A stretch of DNA of 64,000 bases from Gemmatimonadota bacterium (GCA_016719105.1 JADKAQ010000004.1:186001-250000); one strand, 5' to 3'; counted from the stretch's first letter, positions 46,094 through 56,600 are shown. The notes: generated from the letters alone by a model not told the origin. Numbers and translations are program-made.

Positions 46094-46771
46094 TTACTCG
46101 CGCCGCCCGCCGAGCAGGCTGAGGATCGCGAGGAACATGTTGAGCAGGTCGAGATAGATCGTGACCGCGGCCTGGACGTAGTCCTCGGGGCCGAAGACGT
46201 TCCGCAGGCGCCAGGTGTCGAAGACCAGGAGCCCGCTGAAGACGAGCACCGTCGCGCCAGCCAGCCAGAGCGACGCCGTCTGGTTCTGGAAGAAGAGGTT
46301 CAGCAGCGACGTGGCGATGAGGACCCACAGCCCGACGGTGAAGAACGCCCCCATCGCCGAGAAGTCGCGGCGGGAGACGAAGGCGTAGAGCGTCAGGACA
46401 CCGAAGGCGCTGGCGGTGAGCATCCCCGCCTGGCCGATCACCCCAGGGCTGTTGCGCCCGTAGACGTACAGGATGGGCGAGATGGCCAACCCTTCCACGA
46501 AGGTGAACAGGAAGACCAGGCCGAGGTTCGCCGGGAAGGCCTCGCGGAACTTGAGCGCCAGCATGAGCGGCGCAAACATGCCGATCATCGTGATGAACGG
46601 ATGCCGCGCGACGCTCTGCATGATCGCGGGCTGCGACATGGCAAAGGCGGCGCCGGCGATCGTCACCAGGATGCTGGCAAAGACGAGGCTGTAGGTCCGG
46701 CGCACGAGCGTCGCGCGCTCGGCCCCGGTGCGGACTACGACGCCCGGATACGGGCGGGCAGAAATGCCCAT
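46094..46771 (-). CDS. Bax inhibitor-1 / YccA-family membrane protein
   Basis: This 225-residue inner-membrane protein has seven hydrophobic helices, from LVFASILVTIAGAAFAMS to LDLLNMFLAILSLLGG. The family marks are FTFVEGLAISPILY and the penultimate helix TVLVFSGLLVFDT. BI-1/YbhL proteins act as pH-sensitive calcium leak channels or interact with membrane proteases such as FtsH. A good AGGAG lies just upstream of the ATG at 46771. It is probably a single-gene unit. Confidence 0.92.
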   Translation of the reverse strand: MGISARPYPGVVVRTGAERATLVRRTYSLVFASILVTIAGAAFAMSQPAIMQSVARHPFITMIGMFAPLMLALKFREAFPANLGLVFLFTFVEGLAISPILYVYGRNSPGVIGQAGMLTASAFGVLTLYAFVSRRDFSAMGAFFTVGLWVLIATSLLNLFFQNQTASLWLAGATVLVFSGLLVFDTWRLRNVFGPEDYVQAAVTIYLDLLNMFLAILSLLGGRRE

Positions 46772-46979
46772 GTCAGTCTCCTGCAGAGGGAATGGACGGC
46801 GTAAAGATAGTGCGAGGATCCCGAGTAGGTAGCGCGAGGGTGATCAGGCCGCGGACTCGGCGTGGCGGGCTCGGCGTGATGGTACCCCCCGTGCCGATGA
46901 GCGGTCCGCCCCCGGGTCGCCCCCCCGGGGACGATCGGAAGGCGGGCAGCGACACCCGAGTGCCCCTTGGGGAAACGAA

Positions 46980-47008
46980 GAACGCCGGCCCAGTGGGGGC
47001 CGGCGTTC
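46980..47008 (-). terminator. Hairpin after the sigma/anti-sigma/DUF4097 operon
   Basis: Arms 46980-46991 and 46997-47008 form a 12-bp stem with a 5-base loop. It lies 47 bases past the stop of the last DUF4097 gene. On the minus strand it is followed by CTTCGTTTCC, a weak T-rich tail. The remaining sequence up to 46772 holds no gene. Confidence 0.65.
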
Positions 47009-47055
47009 GTGCGCTGGGGGCGCGCGTGAGGCGAAACGGCGTGAGGCCGACCGCC

Positions 47056-47859
47056 CTACATCTTCCGGATGTCGACGGAGCCATTGACCGTCGAGACCTT
47101 GAGGCGCTGTCCGCCCTTCCCGATGGTCGCGCGGATGTGCCGCGGGTTGATACGCCCCGTGAGGGTGAGCGGGAAGTCGGAGGAGACGCGTCCGTTGACG
47201 GTGCGCATGTCGAGGTCGGCGTTGAGCCCCGCCGGGAGCTCGATCTCGACGGAGCCGTTGACGGTCTCGAAGTCGAGATCCTCGGTCCCCGTCTCACGCA
47301 TCCGGACTTCGATGCCGCCGTTGACGGTGCTGGCGCGCACCGGACCGCCGGAGGTGTAGGCGAGGATGCCACCGTTCACCGTGCTCGCCTCGACCTCGGA
47401 CGTGGCGCCTTCGATGCGGAGCGAGCCGTTGACCGAGCTGCTCACGAGCTTGACCCCCTCGGGCAGTCGTACGGTGAACTCCACGGAGACCTCGTTCCGG
47501 CGATTCCACCCGTCGTTGCCGCGGGTGCGATAACCGTCTTCGTCGCAGGTGGTGTTCTCGTTCCAGATGGCGCAGATCAGGATGTCGTCGTTGGCGAGCT
47601 TCTTCACCTCGATACGGACGGCGTCGCCGCTACCGCGTCGCACGCGCTTCTCGCCGATCACCTCGGCCTTGTCGCCCGAGGCGCGGTCGACGCGGATGGC
47701 GCCGTTGAGGTTGCGGACGTACAGCCAGCGCCCGCGCGGGATGCGCCCTTCCCACGAGAAGTCGGGCGTCCCTTGTGCATCGAGCGATGCGACGGGGACG
47801 GCGAGTGGGGCGGCGGCCAGCAGGGTGCCGAGCAGGGCGTGCTTGAGGGCGAGGGTCAC
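47056..47859 (-). CDS. DUF4097-like secreted beta-helix protein (short)
   Basis: This 267-residue protein has a GTG start and a signal peptide ending near LDAQG. The body is a repetitive beta-strand solenoid with recurrent VNG turns (SSSVNGSLRI, ASTVNGGILA, ASTVNGGIEV, FETVNGSVEI, MRTVNGRVSS, VSTVNGSVDI), spaced roughly 18-25 residues. This is the DUF4097 / putative adhesin pattern. It has no catalytic motif. It is the last gene of the sigma/anti-sigma operon and close in design to the gene upstream, so the two are likely paralogues. Confidence 0.8.
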   Translation of the reverse strand: MTLALKHALLGTLLAAAPLAVPVASLDAQGTPDFSWEGRIPRGRWLYVRNLNGAIRVDRASGDKAEVIGEKRVRRGSGDAVRIEVKKLANDDILICAIWNENTTCDEDGYRTRGNDGWNRRNEVSVEFTVRLPEGVKLVSSSVNGSLRIEGATSEVEASTVNGGILAYTSGGPVRASTVNGGIEVRMRETGTEDLDFETVNGSVEIELPAGLNADLDMRTVNGRVSSDFPLTLTGRINPRHIRATIGKGGQRLKVSTVNGSVDIRKM

Positions 47860-47875
47860 GGGGCGTCTCCTATGC

Positions 47876-48973
47876 CTAACGCTTGCGGATTTCGAGGTCG
47901 CCGCTGAAGGTCTCGGCGATGATGCGGGCGCCGCCGTTGCCGACGGAGAATTCGAAGCGGCGCGGGCGGCGCGACGAACGGTCGCCCGGCTGCAGGGTGA
48001 TCGGGAAGTCGGACTCGAGTTCCCCGCTGAACGTCTCCACCGAGAAGCGGGCGTTGGCGGAGCCGGGGATGCTCAACTCGATGGTGCCGGAGTGCGAGTG
48101 GAACTCGTAGCGCCCGTCGGTCGCCATGTCGCCGGCGAAGGTGATGTCGCCGCTGGTCGTGGAGGTCTCGACGTCGCGCGAGGTGATCCCGGAGAGGGTG
48201 ATGTCGCCGCTGGTGGTGTTCGCGTGCAGGTCCCCATCGACCGCGTCCAACTCGACGCTGCCGGACACCGAGGTCGCCTCGACCGTGCCCTTGAGCTGGC
48301 GCGCGGTCACGTCGCCAGAGACCGAGGTGAGCTCGATACGGCGCACCGCATCCTCCACTTGCACGTCGCCGCTGGTGGAGCCGGCCTCCACCTCGCCGCC
48401 GGTGCCGCGCACCATGACGTCGCCGGAGATGCTGCGCGCGATGACGCGCACACCACGCGGGACCGAGACTTCGTAGCGCGAGTCACCGCGGCGGCTCCCG
48501 CCCCACATCGAGCCGCGCCCTTCCTCCTCGAGCGTGATGCGCGACGAGGACACGTCGAGCTCCAGGCGCCCGCGTTCGGAGCTGGCCTTGATCTGCGCCT
48601 CACGGCGACTCCAGCCCGTGACGACGATCTCACCCGAGATGTTGGAGAGGTCGATGGTCCCGTCGGCAGAGAAGGCGACCGTGGTGTCGACGCGCGAGCG
48701 ACCTTGCGGCACGTCGTCGTTGCGGCGCGCGCGGTCGCGGGTGTCGTCATCCCCGTTCCAGTTGGGATCCGACTTGCGCTTGCGCTCGATCTCACGCTCG
48801 ATGCGCTCGGCCATCAGCGTCGCGTGCTTCTCGACGCGGGCGGCCATGCGCTCGGCGGCGGCCGCGATGTTCTCGGCCATGCGCTCGATGGAACGCTCGG
48901 ACGATTGCGCGTGGAGCGTCGCCGGAAGGGCGGTGGCCAGCGCGAGGGCGAGGAGAACGGGAGAACGTGGCAT
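47876..48973 (-). CDS. DUF4097-family secreted beta-repeat protein (long)
   Basis: This 365-residue protein has a signal peptide (VLLALALATALPATLHAQ). An Arg/Glu-rich coiled-coil-like segment at about 28-70 (ERMAENIAAAAERMAARVEK) follows. Then a solenoid has recurrent SGD/SGE turns (SISGDVMV, STSGDVQV, SVSGDVTA, SVSGSVEL, TTSGDITL, TTSGDITF, TFSGELES, TFSGDLEI). These proteins are thought to be surface- or periplasm-exposed and often lie next to regulatory pairs, as here with an ECF sigma and its anti-sigma. Its TAG stop lies within a GCCTAACG octamer. Confidence 0.85.
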   Translation of the reverse strand: MPRSPVLLALALATALPATLHAQSSERSIERMAENIAAAAERMAARVEKHATLMAERIEREIERKRKSDPNWNGDDDTRDRARRNDDVPQGRSRVDTTVAFSADGTIDLSNISGEIVVTGWSRREAQIKASSERGRLELDVSSSRITLEEEGRGSMWGGSRRGDSRYEVSVPRGVRVIARSISGDVMVRGTGGEVEAGSTSGDVQVEDAVRRIELTSVSGDVTARQLKGTVEATSVSGSVELDAVDGDLHANTTSGDITLSGITSRDVETSTTSGDITFAGDMATDGRYEFHSHSGTIELSIPGSANARFSVETFSGELESDFPITLQPGDRSSRRPRRFEFSVGNGGARIIAETFSGDLEIRKR

Positions 48974-48984
48974 GGGCGTGGTGG

Positions 48985-49797
48985 TCAGGTGCGGGACGGG
49001 AGAAGGGCGGCGGTGCGGAGCAGGCCGAGCTTCTTCTCCAGCGCCTTGTTGAGCTGCGTGGAAAGAAAACGCGAGGCGGGGTCGACTTCGAGCGCGCGCC
49101 GGGCCTCGGCGATCGCGGAGTCGATGGTGGCGATCGAGGATTCGAGGACGGCGACGGTGCGCGGATCGAGTTCGCTCCGACGCTCCGCCAGCACGCCGCG
49201 GAGGGTGGAGATCTCCGCGTTGTAGGTCTCACGCGCCGGAAGGCGTTCGGCCCGGCTGACCGGGGTCGCGGACGCCGCCGACGGCGTGGCGGCAAGGACC
49301 GGATCGGCTGCCACTACGCCGGCCGCGGCCGGGGAGAGCGACGACGTGGTCTGGTCGGGCGTCCGTGGGGCGCTGTCGGTCGCGGGATTCGCGGCCAGCG
49401 TCGGCGCCTGACGACGGCTGGTGAGGACGTAGGTCGAGAGGGCGGTGATCGCCATCAGGCCGGCGGCGACGGCGCCGAGCCGGAGACGATGCCAGCGCGA
49501 TGGCGCCTGGCGACCGGGGCGTGCGGCCTCGCGCGCGGCGGCGTGCGCGCCGAGGTCGGCCACCGGCGTGTCGAGACGCTGGGCGATGGCCGGCCAGAGA
49601 TCGTGCGACGGGGTGAGCGCGGGGAGCGTGGCGGCGTCGCGGGTGATGCGCTCGAAGTCGTGGACCAGCGCCGTGCAGGCGGTACACCCCGACAGGTGCA
49701 ACTCGAGGTCGGCGACCGACGCGTCGTCCAGCGCTCCCTCGAGGTAGTCCCCGAGGCGCTCGTCGACTTCGGCGCAGGTCAGGTTGCGGTTGGTCAT
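48985..49797 (-). CDS. Anti-sigma factor with zinc-finger (ZAS/zf-HC2) domain
   Basis: This 270-residue predicted single-pass membrane protein has an N-terminal cytoplasmic zinc-binding domain with the HxxxCxxC motif (ELHLSGCTACTAL). A transmembrane helix lies at about residues 110-128 (LGAVAAGLMAITALSTYVL). The periplasmic tail is Ala/Pro-rich and then helical. It should bind and hold the ECF sigma factor encoded immediately upstream (ATGA overlap) until an envelope signal frees it. Confidence 0.9.
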   Translation of the reverse strand: MTNRNLTCAEVDERLGDYLEGALDDASVADLELHLSGCTACTALVHDFERITRDAATLPALTPSHDLWPAIAQRLDTPVADLGAHAAAREAARPGRQAPSRWHRLRLGAVAAGLMAITALSTYVLTSRRQAPTLAANPATDSAPRTPDQTTSSLSPAAAGVVAADPVLAATPSAASATPVSRAERLPARETYNAEISTLRGVLAERRSELDPRTVAVLESSIATIDSAIAEARRALEVDPASRFLSTQLNKALEKKLGLLRTAALLPSRT

Positions 49798-50366
49798 CGG
49801 TTCAGGGCCTCTCGTAACAGGTGCCGGGCGCGGTGCAGCTGCGCCTTGCTGCCACCAGCGGTGATGCCGAGCATCCCCGCAATCTCCTCGTGCTTGTAGC
49901 CCTCCACATCATGCAGCACGAAGATCTTTCGTGCGCCTGGCGGGAGGAGGGCGATCGCCGCTTCGAGGTCGATCGAGGCGCCGGGGGTCGAGGCCGAGCT
50001 CCCTTGCGGGAGCTGGTCGATTGCGTCGCCATCGTCTTCGAAGCGTGCGTGCTTCCGTCCGTCGGACTTCCGCGCGTTCAGGACCACGTTCACGGCGAGC
50101 CGGTGGAGCCACGTGCCGAAGGCCGAGTCTCCCCGAAAGAGGGAGAGCTTGTCCCAGGCGCGGACAAAGACGTCCTGCGTGAGCTCCTCGGCGTGCGTGC
50201 GGTCGTGGACCATGCGCGCGCAGACGGCAAAGACGCGGTTCACGTGCGAGCGATACAGCCGCTCGAACGCCCGACGGTCGCCCGCCGCAGCCTGGGCAGC
50301 CAGGGCTACGTCGGAGGCGTCGGTCGCTACGGGGAGGGGGGTTGGTTCCAGGGATGCCACCGTCAC
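49794..50366 (-). CDS. ECF-type RNA polymerase sigma factor
   Basis: This 190-residue extracytoplasmic-function sigma factor starts at a GTG. Region 2 (FERLYRSHVNRVFAVCARMV, EELTQDVFVRAWDKLSLFRG) binds core polymerase and the -10 element. Region 4 (ALLPPGARKIFVLHDVEGYKHEEIAGMLGI) has the -35-binding helix-turn-helix. It overlaps the anti-sigma gene by 4 bases. The operon sigma / anti-sigma / two DUF4097 proteins suggests it responds to envelope conditions and controls its own operon. No ECF-type promoter could be fixed with confidence. Confidence 0.93.
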   Translation of the reverse strand: MTVASLEPTPLPVATDASDVALAAQAAAGDRRAFERLYRSHVNRVFAVCARMVHDRTHAEELTQDVFVRAWDKLSLFRGDSAFGTWLHRLAVNVVLNARKSDGRKHARFEDDGDAIDQLPQGSSASTPGASIDLEAAIALLPPGARKIFVLHDVEGYKHEEIAGMLGITAGGSKAQLHRARHLLREALNR

Positions 50367-50476
50367 GATCGAACCGGTCGTCGTTTGCTCACTGGGTGAG
50401 ATAGCGGCGACGGCCGGAAGGTTTGAATGGGGGGAAGACGGGACGACCGAGGATGGCGTCCCCCCTCTTGGTCCCC

Positions 50477-51199
50477 CTACGTGGCGAGGGTGCTCCCGAG
50501 TTTTGCCAGAAGGGTGTCGAGTTCGCCGACCGAGGAGACCACGTGCGTCGGCGAGGCCTCGAGGAGCTGGTGGTGCGTCGCGGCCCCCCAGGTGACACCG
50601 ATCGTGACGGTGCCGGCCGCGTTGCCGGCCATGACGTCGAAGGGGGAGTCACCGATATAGACGGTGCGATCGGGGCGGTCGTCCAGCGCCGCGAGGGCGA
50701 ACCAGAGCGGGTCGGGATCGGGCTTGTGCTTCGTGGTGCGGTCGGCGCCCACGACAACATCGAAGGATGGCGCGAGCCCCACGTAGGCGAGCGAGCGGTT
50801 GGCGAGGTGGTCCGCCTTGCTCGTGACGACGCCCAGCGGGTGGCCGGCGGTGCGGAGGCGCTCGATCAGGGCGGGGATGCCGTCGAAGGTGCGGGTGAGG
50901 CGGTCGTGGTGTTCGTACTGGAAGGCGCGATAGGTGCGCACCAGCTGCTGCAGGTCGTCCTCACCGGTCGCGTACTGGCCGAACTGCCACATGAGGGGGC
51001 GTCCGATCGTGGCGACCCACTGCTCGACGGTCGGGCGTGGTCCCTCGCGTGAGTCGAAGGCGTGCTGCATGGCCCCGACTAGTAGTTCGAGGGAGTCGAT
51101 GAGGGTGCCGTCGAGGTCGAAGAGGACGACCGGGTGGCGACGCGGGGGGGAGACGTCGGGTGCGGTGGCCGGAGTGGGCCGCGTGGAGGGGGAGGACAT
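50477..51199 (-). CDS. HAD-superfamily phosphatase (phosphoglycolate phosphatase / PpaX-like)
   Basis: This 240-residue enzyme starts at the ATG at 51199. The HAD motifs are clear: motif I LFDLDGTLIDS with nucleophile D28 and D30, motif II GVVTSKADH, motif III with lysine in TKHKPDPDP, and motif IV IGDSPFDVMAG. The four-helix cap follows motif I, as in subfamily IA (phosphoglycolate phosphatase, pyrophosphatase PpaX). Exact substrate is not determinable. It begins 17 bases after the helicase stop, so it may be co-transcribed with the methyltransferase-helicase pair. Confidence 0.85.
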   Translation of the reverse strand: MSSPSTRPTPATAPDVSPPRRHPVVLFDLDGTLIDSLELLVGAMQHAFDSREGPRPTVEQWVATIGRPLMWQFGQYATGEDDLQQLVRTYRAFQYEHHDRLTRTFDGIPALIERLRTAGHPLGVVTSKADHLANRSLAYVGLAPSFDVVVGADRTTKHKPDPDPLWFALAALDDRPDRTVYIGDSPFDVMAGNAAGTVTIGVTWGAATHHQLLEASPTHVVSSVGELDTLLAKLGSTLAT

Positions 51200-51215
51200 G
51201 GGGGCGAAGAATAGC

Positions 51216-53642
51216 TCACGCGCCGGCGCCGTCGGGAAGGAGGGTGAGGACGGCCTCGAGGCGAACGTGGTCCGGAGCGGAGAGGTTGGCGGACACCGGA
51301 TGGGAGAGGGGGGCCGGGGGGGCCACGTCGCGCAGGGAGGAGACGACGCGCTCCAGCCAGGCGCGGTCGTCGGGCGCCCGGGCGTGCGGCGGTGGGGGGG
51401 CCTCTGCGGCAAGTGCCTCCATGAGTTGCTCGATGCCGGCGCCCGATCGGGCCATGACGAGTCGGCGACCGTCAGCTGCACAACGGGCCACCGCCGGGCG
51501 CTGGGACCGCGGCGCGCGGGCAACCACCGCCCCGAGGGCTCGCAGGAGTCGCCGATGTCCCCGCGAGGTGTGTGCGGCGTCGGGGGCTAGCTGGTGCCGG
51601 GCGGCCTGCTGTGCGCACCAGTGGAAGAGGGCGCGCTCGACCGGGAGCAGCCTCGCGGTCGACGGCTCGCGCGAGTTGCAGCTGACGCCTGTCGGCGGCG
51701 CGGATGGGCGGGGATCGGGCGAGGTCAGGATCGGAAGGAGCGCCTCGAGCTGAGGGACGACTTCGTCCGGGGCGATCGTCACCCCCGCTGCGCTGGCAGA
51801 GACGAGCTGCGGATCTCGGCCGACCGAGACGATCGCCAACGATTGGGGGGCGGAGAGACCGTGCACGTGCCAGCGCAGCAACGGCGTGTCGTGGTCGGCG
51901 TGCGGGTCGCGTCGGTCGTCGAGCGCGGCCTTCGCTCCGCGCGCGGCACGAGCGTCGCGCGCCGCCTCCATCCCCGGCGGCGGTCCCTCGCACACGGCAC
52001 GGGCGAGCCGGCGCAGCAGGTCCAGCAGAAGGTGCCGCGCCGCGAGCGGTGCGCGGGCGTTGCTCCTGACGGAGACGTCTCCCCACGCCTCGGCACCGAG
52101 CAGGATCGAGGAGTGACCGACCGTGTCGAGCACGAGGCGCGCCTTGCGCGCCAGGTGATGCAGCGTGAGGGCGAGTTCGTCGGCGTCGACCGGCGGGGCG
52201 ACGAGGTGCGACTCCACCGCATCGTGAGGGGACCCCATGCGACGCAGGCGCCCCAGTCGCTGCTCGAAGCGTGCGACGGTCCACGGGAGGTCGAGATGGA
52301 GCACGACGGATGCGCCCTGCAGGTCGACACCCTCGCTCAGGACGTCGCTGGCGACGAGCACATCGACCCGCGCGATGTCGTCGCGCGACGTTCGAGCGCC
52401 AGGGGCAAACGCCGCGAGCAGTTCCTGCCGTGTCACCGGCCCGCTGGCGATGCAGGCGCCACGCCCCGTCAGGAGCGCCACGCGGGTCGTGGCGCGGAGT
52501 GCGCGATACGCCGCCTCGGCCGTCTCGGCGCTGTGCGTGAAGACCACCGCCTGTCGATCGCCGCACGACGCCAGGACCGCACGCATCCTGCCGAATCGCG
52601 CGTCGTCCCGTGCCGCGGCACCGCGCACCAGGGTGCGCACGGCGCGCAGCCCTTCGGCGTGTCGCCGCACGAGGTCGAGCAGAGGTGCGGTGTCGGGCGC
52701 CGGCGCCGGTGCCGCCATGAGCTGCGGGAAGGCGAGTTGTACGCTCCCGTCGTCGGCTGCCGTCCACGCGACGAGGTCGCGCCGATCGGGGAGACGGCCG
52801 CAGGTGAGGGCGTGCTCGAGGGCGGTGGCGGTGGCGAGGCGACGCTGGATTGCGGCGAGCAGCGCCGCATCGCTGGAGCACCACGCTCTCGTCAGCTGCA
52901 ATACCACCAGTGACTCGGCCACGCCGCCGTCGGCGGGCGGGAGCGGCGGCGGGAGCGCGCGCAGCGCCGCCAGCACGGCAGGGGCGGGGGGCACGTCGTG
53001 GCGCACCGTCGCGCCGAGTGCGGGGAGGCGAACGCCCACGTCGCCGACGCGATGCCTGACGACGAGCGCGCCCAGGGAGGCGTCGTCAAGCGTGGCGGCG
53101 CCGGCACCGAGAAAGAGCGCGAGCAGTGCGTCGAGGTCGGCGCGCCGGTTGTGGATCGGGGTGGCGGTGAGCAGGAGCACGCGCACCCCGCGCGTGAGGT
53201 GCGTGAGCGCACGATAGCGCCGCGTCGCCGGCGAGCGTGCGCGATGGGCCTCGTCGAGGATGACGAGATCCCATCCTGCGGCCCTCGGCGCGCGCCCTGC
53301 GCTCAGCTGCTCATACGACGCGACGGTGATCTCGGCCTGGCACCGTCGCCCCGCCTCGCGCCAGAGCTCGCGCACGGCGGCCGGCGCCACCACGAGCACC
53401 GAGGAGTGGCGGCGCGCGACGGCAAGCGCGGTGTAGGTCTTGCCGAGGCCGACCTCGTCGGCGAGGAGGGCACCGCCGTGGCGCGCGAGAATCGCCAGGA
53501 GTCGGTGCATCCCCTCGACTTGGTGCGGATGGAGCGTGACGGTGCCGGCGCGCGCGTCACGTTCCCCCGGGCCCTCGGCGACGGCAACGCCTCCCAAAAG
53601 CGTTAGGCAGTGCTGAAAGAAGGCGCCGGGCGTGTCGATCAT
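51216..53642 (-). CDS. SNF2-family DEAH helicase paired with a DNA methyltransferase
   Basis: This 808-residue SF2 translocase starts at the ATG at 53642, in an ATGA overlap with the methyltransferase stop. Motif I is DEVGLGKT at residues 62-69, motif II DEAH at 130-133, motif III TATPIHN at 159-165, motif V SDVLSEGVDLQ at 432-442 and motif VI QRLGRLRR at 461-468. This is the RapA/SNF2 arrangement. The last 340 residues match nothing I recognise and show no PD-(D/E)xK, HNH or PLD nuclease motif. Fused or adjacent methyltransferase and SNF2 helicase genes are a hallmark of DISARM and related anti-phage systems, so a defence role is inferred. Confidence 0.85.
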   Translation of the reverse strand: MIDTPGAFFQHCLTLLGGVAVAEGPGERDARAGTVTLHPHQVEGMHRLLAILARHGGALLADEVGLGKTYTALAVARRHSSVLVVAPAAVRELWREAGRRCQAEITVASYEQLSAGRAPRAAGWDLVILDEAHRARSPATRRYRALTHLTRGVRVLLLTATPIHNRRADLDALLALFLGAGAATLDDASLGALVVRHRVGDVGVRLPALGATVRHDVPPAPAVLAALRALPPPLPPADGGVAESLVVLQLTRAWCSSDAALLAAIQRRLATATALEHALTCGRLPDRRDLVAWTAADDGSVQLAFPQLMAAPAPAPDTAPLLDLVRRHAEGLRAVRTLVRGAAARDDARFGRMRAVLASCGDRQAVVFTHSAETAEAAYRALRATTRVALLTGRGACIASGPVTRQELLAAFAPGARTSRDDIARVDVLVASDVLSEGVDLQGASVVLHLDLPWTVARFEQRLGRLRRMGSPHDAVESHLVAPPVDADELALTLHHLARKARLVLDTVGHSSILLGAEAWGDVSVRSNARAPLAARHLLLDLLRRLARAVCEGPPPGMEAARDARAARGAKAALDDRRDPHADHDTPLLRWHVHGLSAPQSLAIVSVGRDPQLVSASAAGVTIAPDEVVPQLEALLPILTSPDPRPSAPPTGVSCNSREPSTARLLPVERALFHWCAQQAARHQLAPDAAHTSRGHRRLLRALGAVVARAPRSQRPAVARCAADGRRLVMARSGAGIEQLMEALAAEAPPPPHARAPDDRAWLERVVSSLRDVAPPAPLSHPVSANLSAPDHVRLEAVLTLLPDGAGA

Positions 53643-56600
53643 CGCCAGGTCCATTCCACGAGCGCGCGCGCCAGGGCTGGGCGCACGCGATACGCCGACA
53701 CCGCCGCGTCGAGCAGTTCGTCGCTGCTGATCGATGCGCCGGCGACGCCGCGCATCCCGAGTGGGGCGAGGAGTTCCCGGGCCCTGACCCAGTCGGCCGG
53801 GATGGGGAGGCGCGCGACGGTCCAGCCGAGGTAGCGACGGAAGCCGCCGCGCGCCGGTTCGGCGAGCGCGTCGAGCCAGGCGGCGGCAAGCGGCGAGTTG
53901 AGGAGCGCCGCCAGTGCGGCCGCATCCGTATCGTCGCGGCACGTGGCGACATAGCAGGTATTGAGCGGGATGACCGGCGAATGCGCCGGGAGGATGCAGG
54001 CGCGTGGGCCGCGACTCATGTCGGCCCAGACGACGCGCGGGCGCGAGTTGCCCGCAGCGTCGATGCGATGCAACGACCACCAGGCACGCGTGCCGCGCAG
54101 GTCGGTCCGGCGCGAGAGGTCGCCCCGCCAACGCGCGAACCAGCGTGCCGCGAGCGGGGGGAGGGTCGCCAGCGGGCGCCCCACCTCGTCGTGCGTCCAG
54201 ATGATGCGTTCGGCGCTGGCGGTCGGCGTCCATGCCCTGGCATGCTCGCCACGCAGGATCGGGCGCAGCAGGGTGGCCTCGATGCTCGCCTCGCGTCCGG
54301 CGCCCCGGATGACGGCCTGCACGCCGCCGTTGGCGAGCGCGTCGACGAGGAAGGCATCGTTGCACCCGCACTTGACGCCGAGTGCCGGTCGACCGAGTCC
54401 GCTCTCGGCGAGTGACGGGCCGGCGGCCGAGAGTCGGGCGAAGGCGGCGCGCGCCGGGGGAGGGAGGACGAGCCACGGCGCGCCCGGTGACGCGTCGTAG
54501 GCAAGTTCTCGCCAGCTGCAGGACCACTGGATGGCGAAGTCGCGCCGGTGCACCGCCAGCTGCACGGTCGGTGTGGCGCGCGCCGGCGAGGAGGCCCCGA
54601 ACGGGGCGGGCGTCTCGGCGGGCGCCTGGGCAAGCGCGATAGCAGGCGCCTCAGCGGGCGCCAGGCGACGCACGACGACGAGCGACGGGTACGTCGCGGC
54701 ATCGAAGGCGGCCGGAGCCTCGGACCAATCCTCCAGCAGGCGCAACTCATGCGCGGTCCCCAGCAGCCGACGCACGCCGCCGCCCGCCAGTGAACGCCAG
54801 AGCTTGAGCGGGAGGAGAAGGGCGAGCGTGCCGCCGGGACGCAGCACGTCCAGCGCGCGTTCGGCAAAGAGCGCGGCGAGGTCGACCTGCGCGGCGAAGC
54901 CGGCGCCGGCCCCGGCGGCGGCGGCCCCCGCCTGCCACGCCGCCTGCCGGAAGACGACGAACTCGCGGCGGAAGGCGTCGCGACGGTCGGGGGGGATGCG
55001 ATGCAGGCGCACCCAAGGCGGATTGCCGACCACGAGGTCGAAGCCGCCGCGGCTCGCGACATCGGCGAAGTGCGAGGCGAAGCGGAAGGGGAGGGCGCCG
55101 CCGCGGGCGAGCGTGCGTTGTGCCTGACGGATGCCCCGCGTGCGCGTGCGCAACTCGGCCAGGGCGGCCCGTTCGTCGCCCACGGCCCCGCGTCGGTTGC
55201 CGAACAGGTCGCGCCCGCGCGCCGCACGCACCAGGGCGCGCCGCGCCACCGACGCGCGCTCGAGCTGTCGCTCCAGTTCGGCACGCGCCGCGCGCCGCTC
55301 CTCGCGGTCGAGGACCCGGGCGAGCGTGACCTTGCGCCGCCCGGTGGCGCGCACGTAGCGCTCGCGGAGCGCCGCCCCGTTAGGCGCCGGGTGCGGATGT
55401 GCGCGCGCTGCCTCCTGCCGATGCGGGTCTCCCATCACCACCACGCCGCCGTCGAGCGCGTCACCCACGCGCACGTTGCGGTCGAGGTTGGGGAGCGGCG
55501 GGACCTCGAGCGGATCGGAGACGTCGAGGTCCAGCACCACCGAGAGCCAGAGCCGCAGCTCGCAGAGCCAGACGGCCATCGGGTTGAGGTCGACTCCGAA
55601 GATCGACTGGGTGAGCACCGCGCGTCGCACCTCGGCGGCGGGGCGCGGATCGCCCAGGGTCGATGCGAGGTGTGCGACGCGCTCGAGCGCGTGGACGAGA
55701 AAGGCACCCGAGCCGCACGCCGGGTCAAGAAGGCGCCACGACAGCAGGGTGCGCCGGACGGCGTCTCGTTCCGCATCGGACAGCCGGGATGGCGCGCGCA
55801 GCGCCTCGTGCGCGTCGGGGACGACCTGCGCCGCCTCGAGCGCGTGCGCGAGCGCGGCGTCGGTGACCCGGGCCACGAGCGCATGCGGCGTGTAGTACGA
55901 CCCGCTGTCGCGCCGCTCGCGCGACGCCATCAGCGACTCGAAGGCCCGCCCGAGGATCTCGGGGTCGATGGCGCTCTCGCTCCACTCGCGCTGCTGCTCG
56001 CGCACCGTGAAGCGGTAGCGCGTGAGGATGTCATCGAAGAGCGCCCCGAGGTCGTCGTCGCGAAAGCGCAACGCGCGGTGCCGCCGCTCGAGCGGCGAAC
56101 GCGCGAACAGCCCACCATTGAGGAAGGGGACGCGCCCGAAGGCCCGGGCCGTCGCGGCCCGCGACGAGACCCGCGTGTTCAGGGTCCCGAAGAAGAGCGG
56201 ATCGAGGAAGCGACGATGCGCCTCGCCGCCACTGGCCATCGTGCGATCGAGGTGACGCGCGAGGAAGTCGGCGTCGCCGTCGAGCCACCCCCGCGATTGC
56301 AGGAAGGCGAGGAAGACCAGGCGCGAGGTGGTGAGCAGGGCGAACTCGCGCCGCACCTCCGACGAAGCACTCCCCCGCGCCCCCTCGCCTAACGTGAGGA
56401 CATGGTGCTCGAGCGCGCGGTAGAAACGATGCGACAGGGCCTCGCGCCCGAGGATCTCGCACCAGCGCTCGTGCACCGCGAGTTCTTCGCCGCTCGCCGC
56501 GGCCTCGAGCGCCATCAGCGTCTCGGCATCGCTTTCCAGGACCCGCTCCGGATGGAAGAGCAGCGCGCTGATGCGGGGGCGCGGTCCGTCGCCCCGCCAA

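Noticed and set aside
53643..54527. N-terminal extension of the SNF2 helicase frame
   Set aside because: It overlaps the methyltransferase target-recognition region out of frame; the ATGA overlap at 53642 is a better start.
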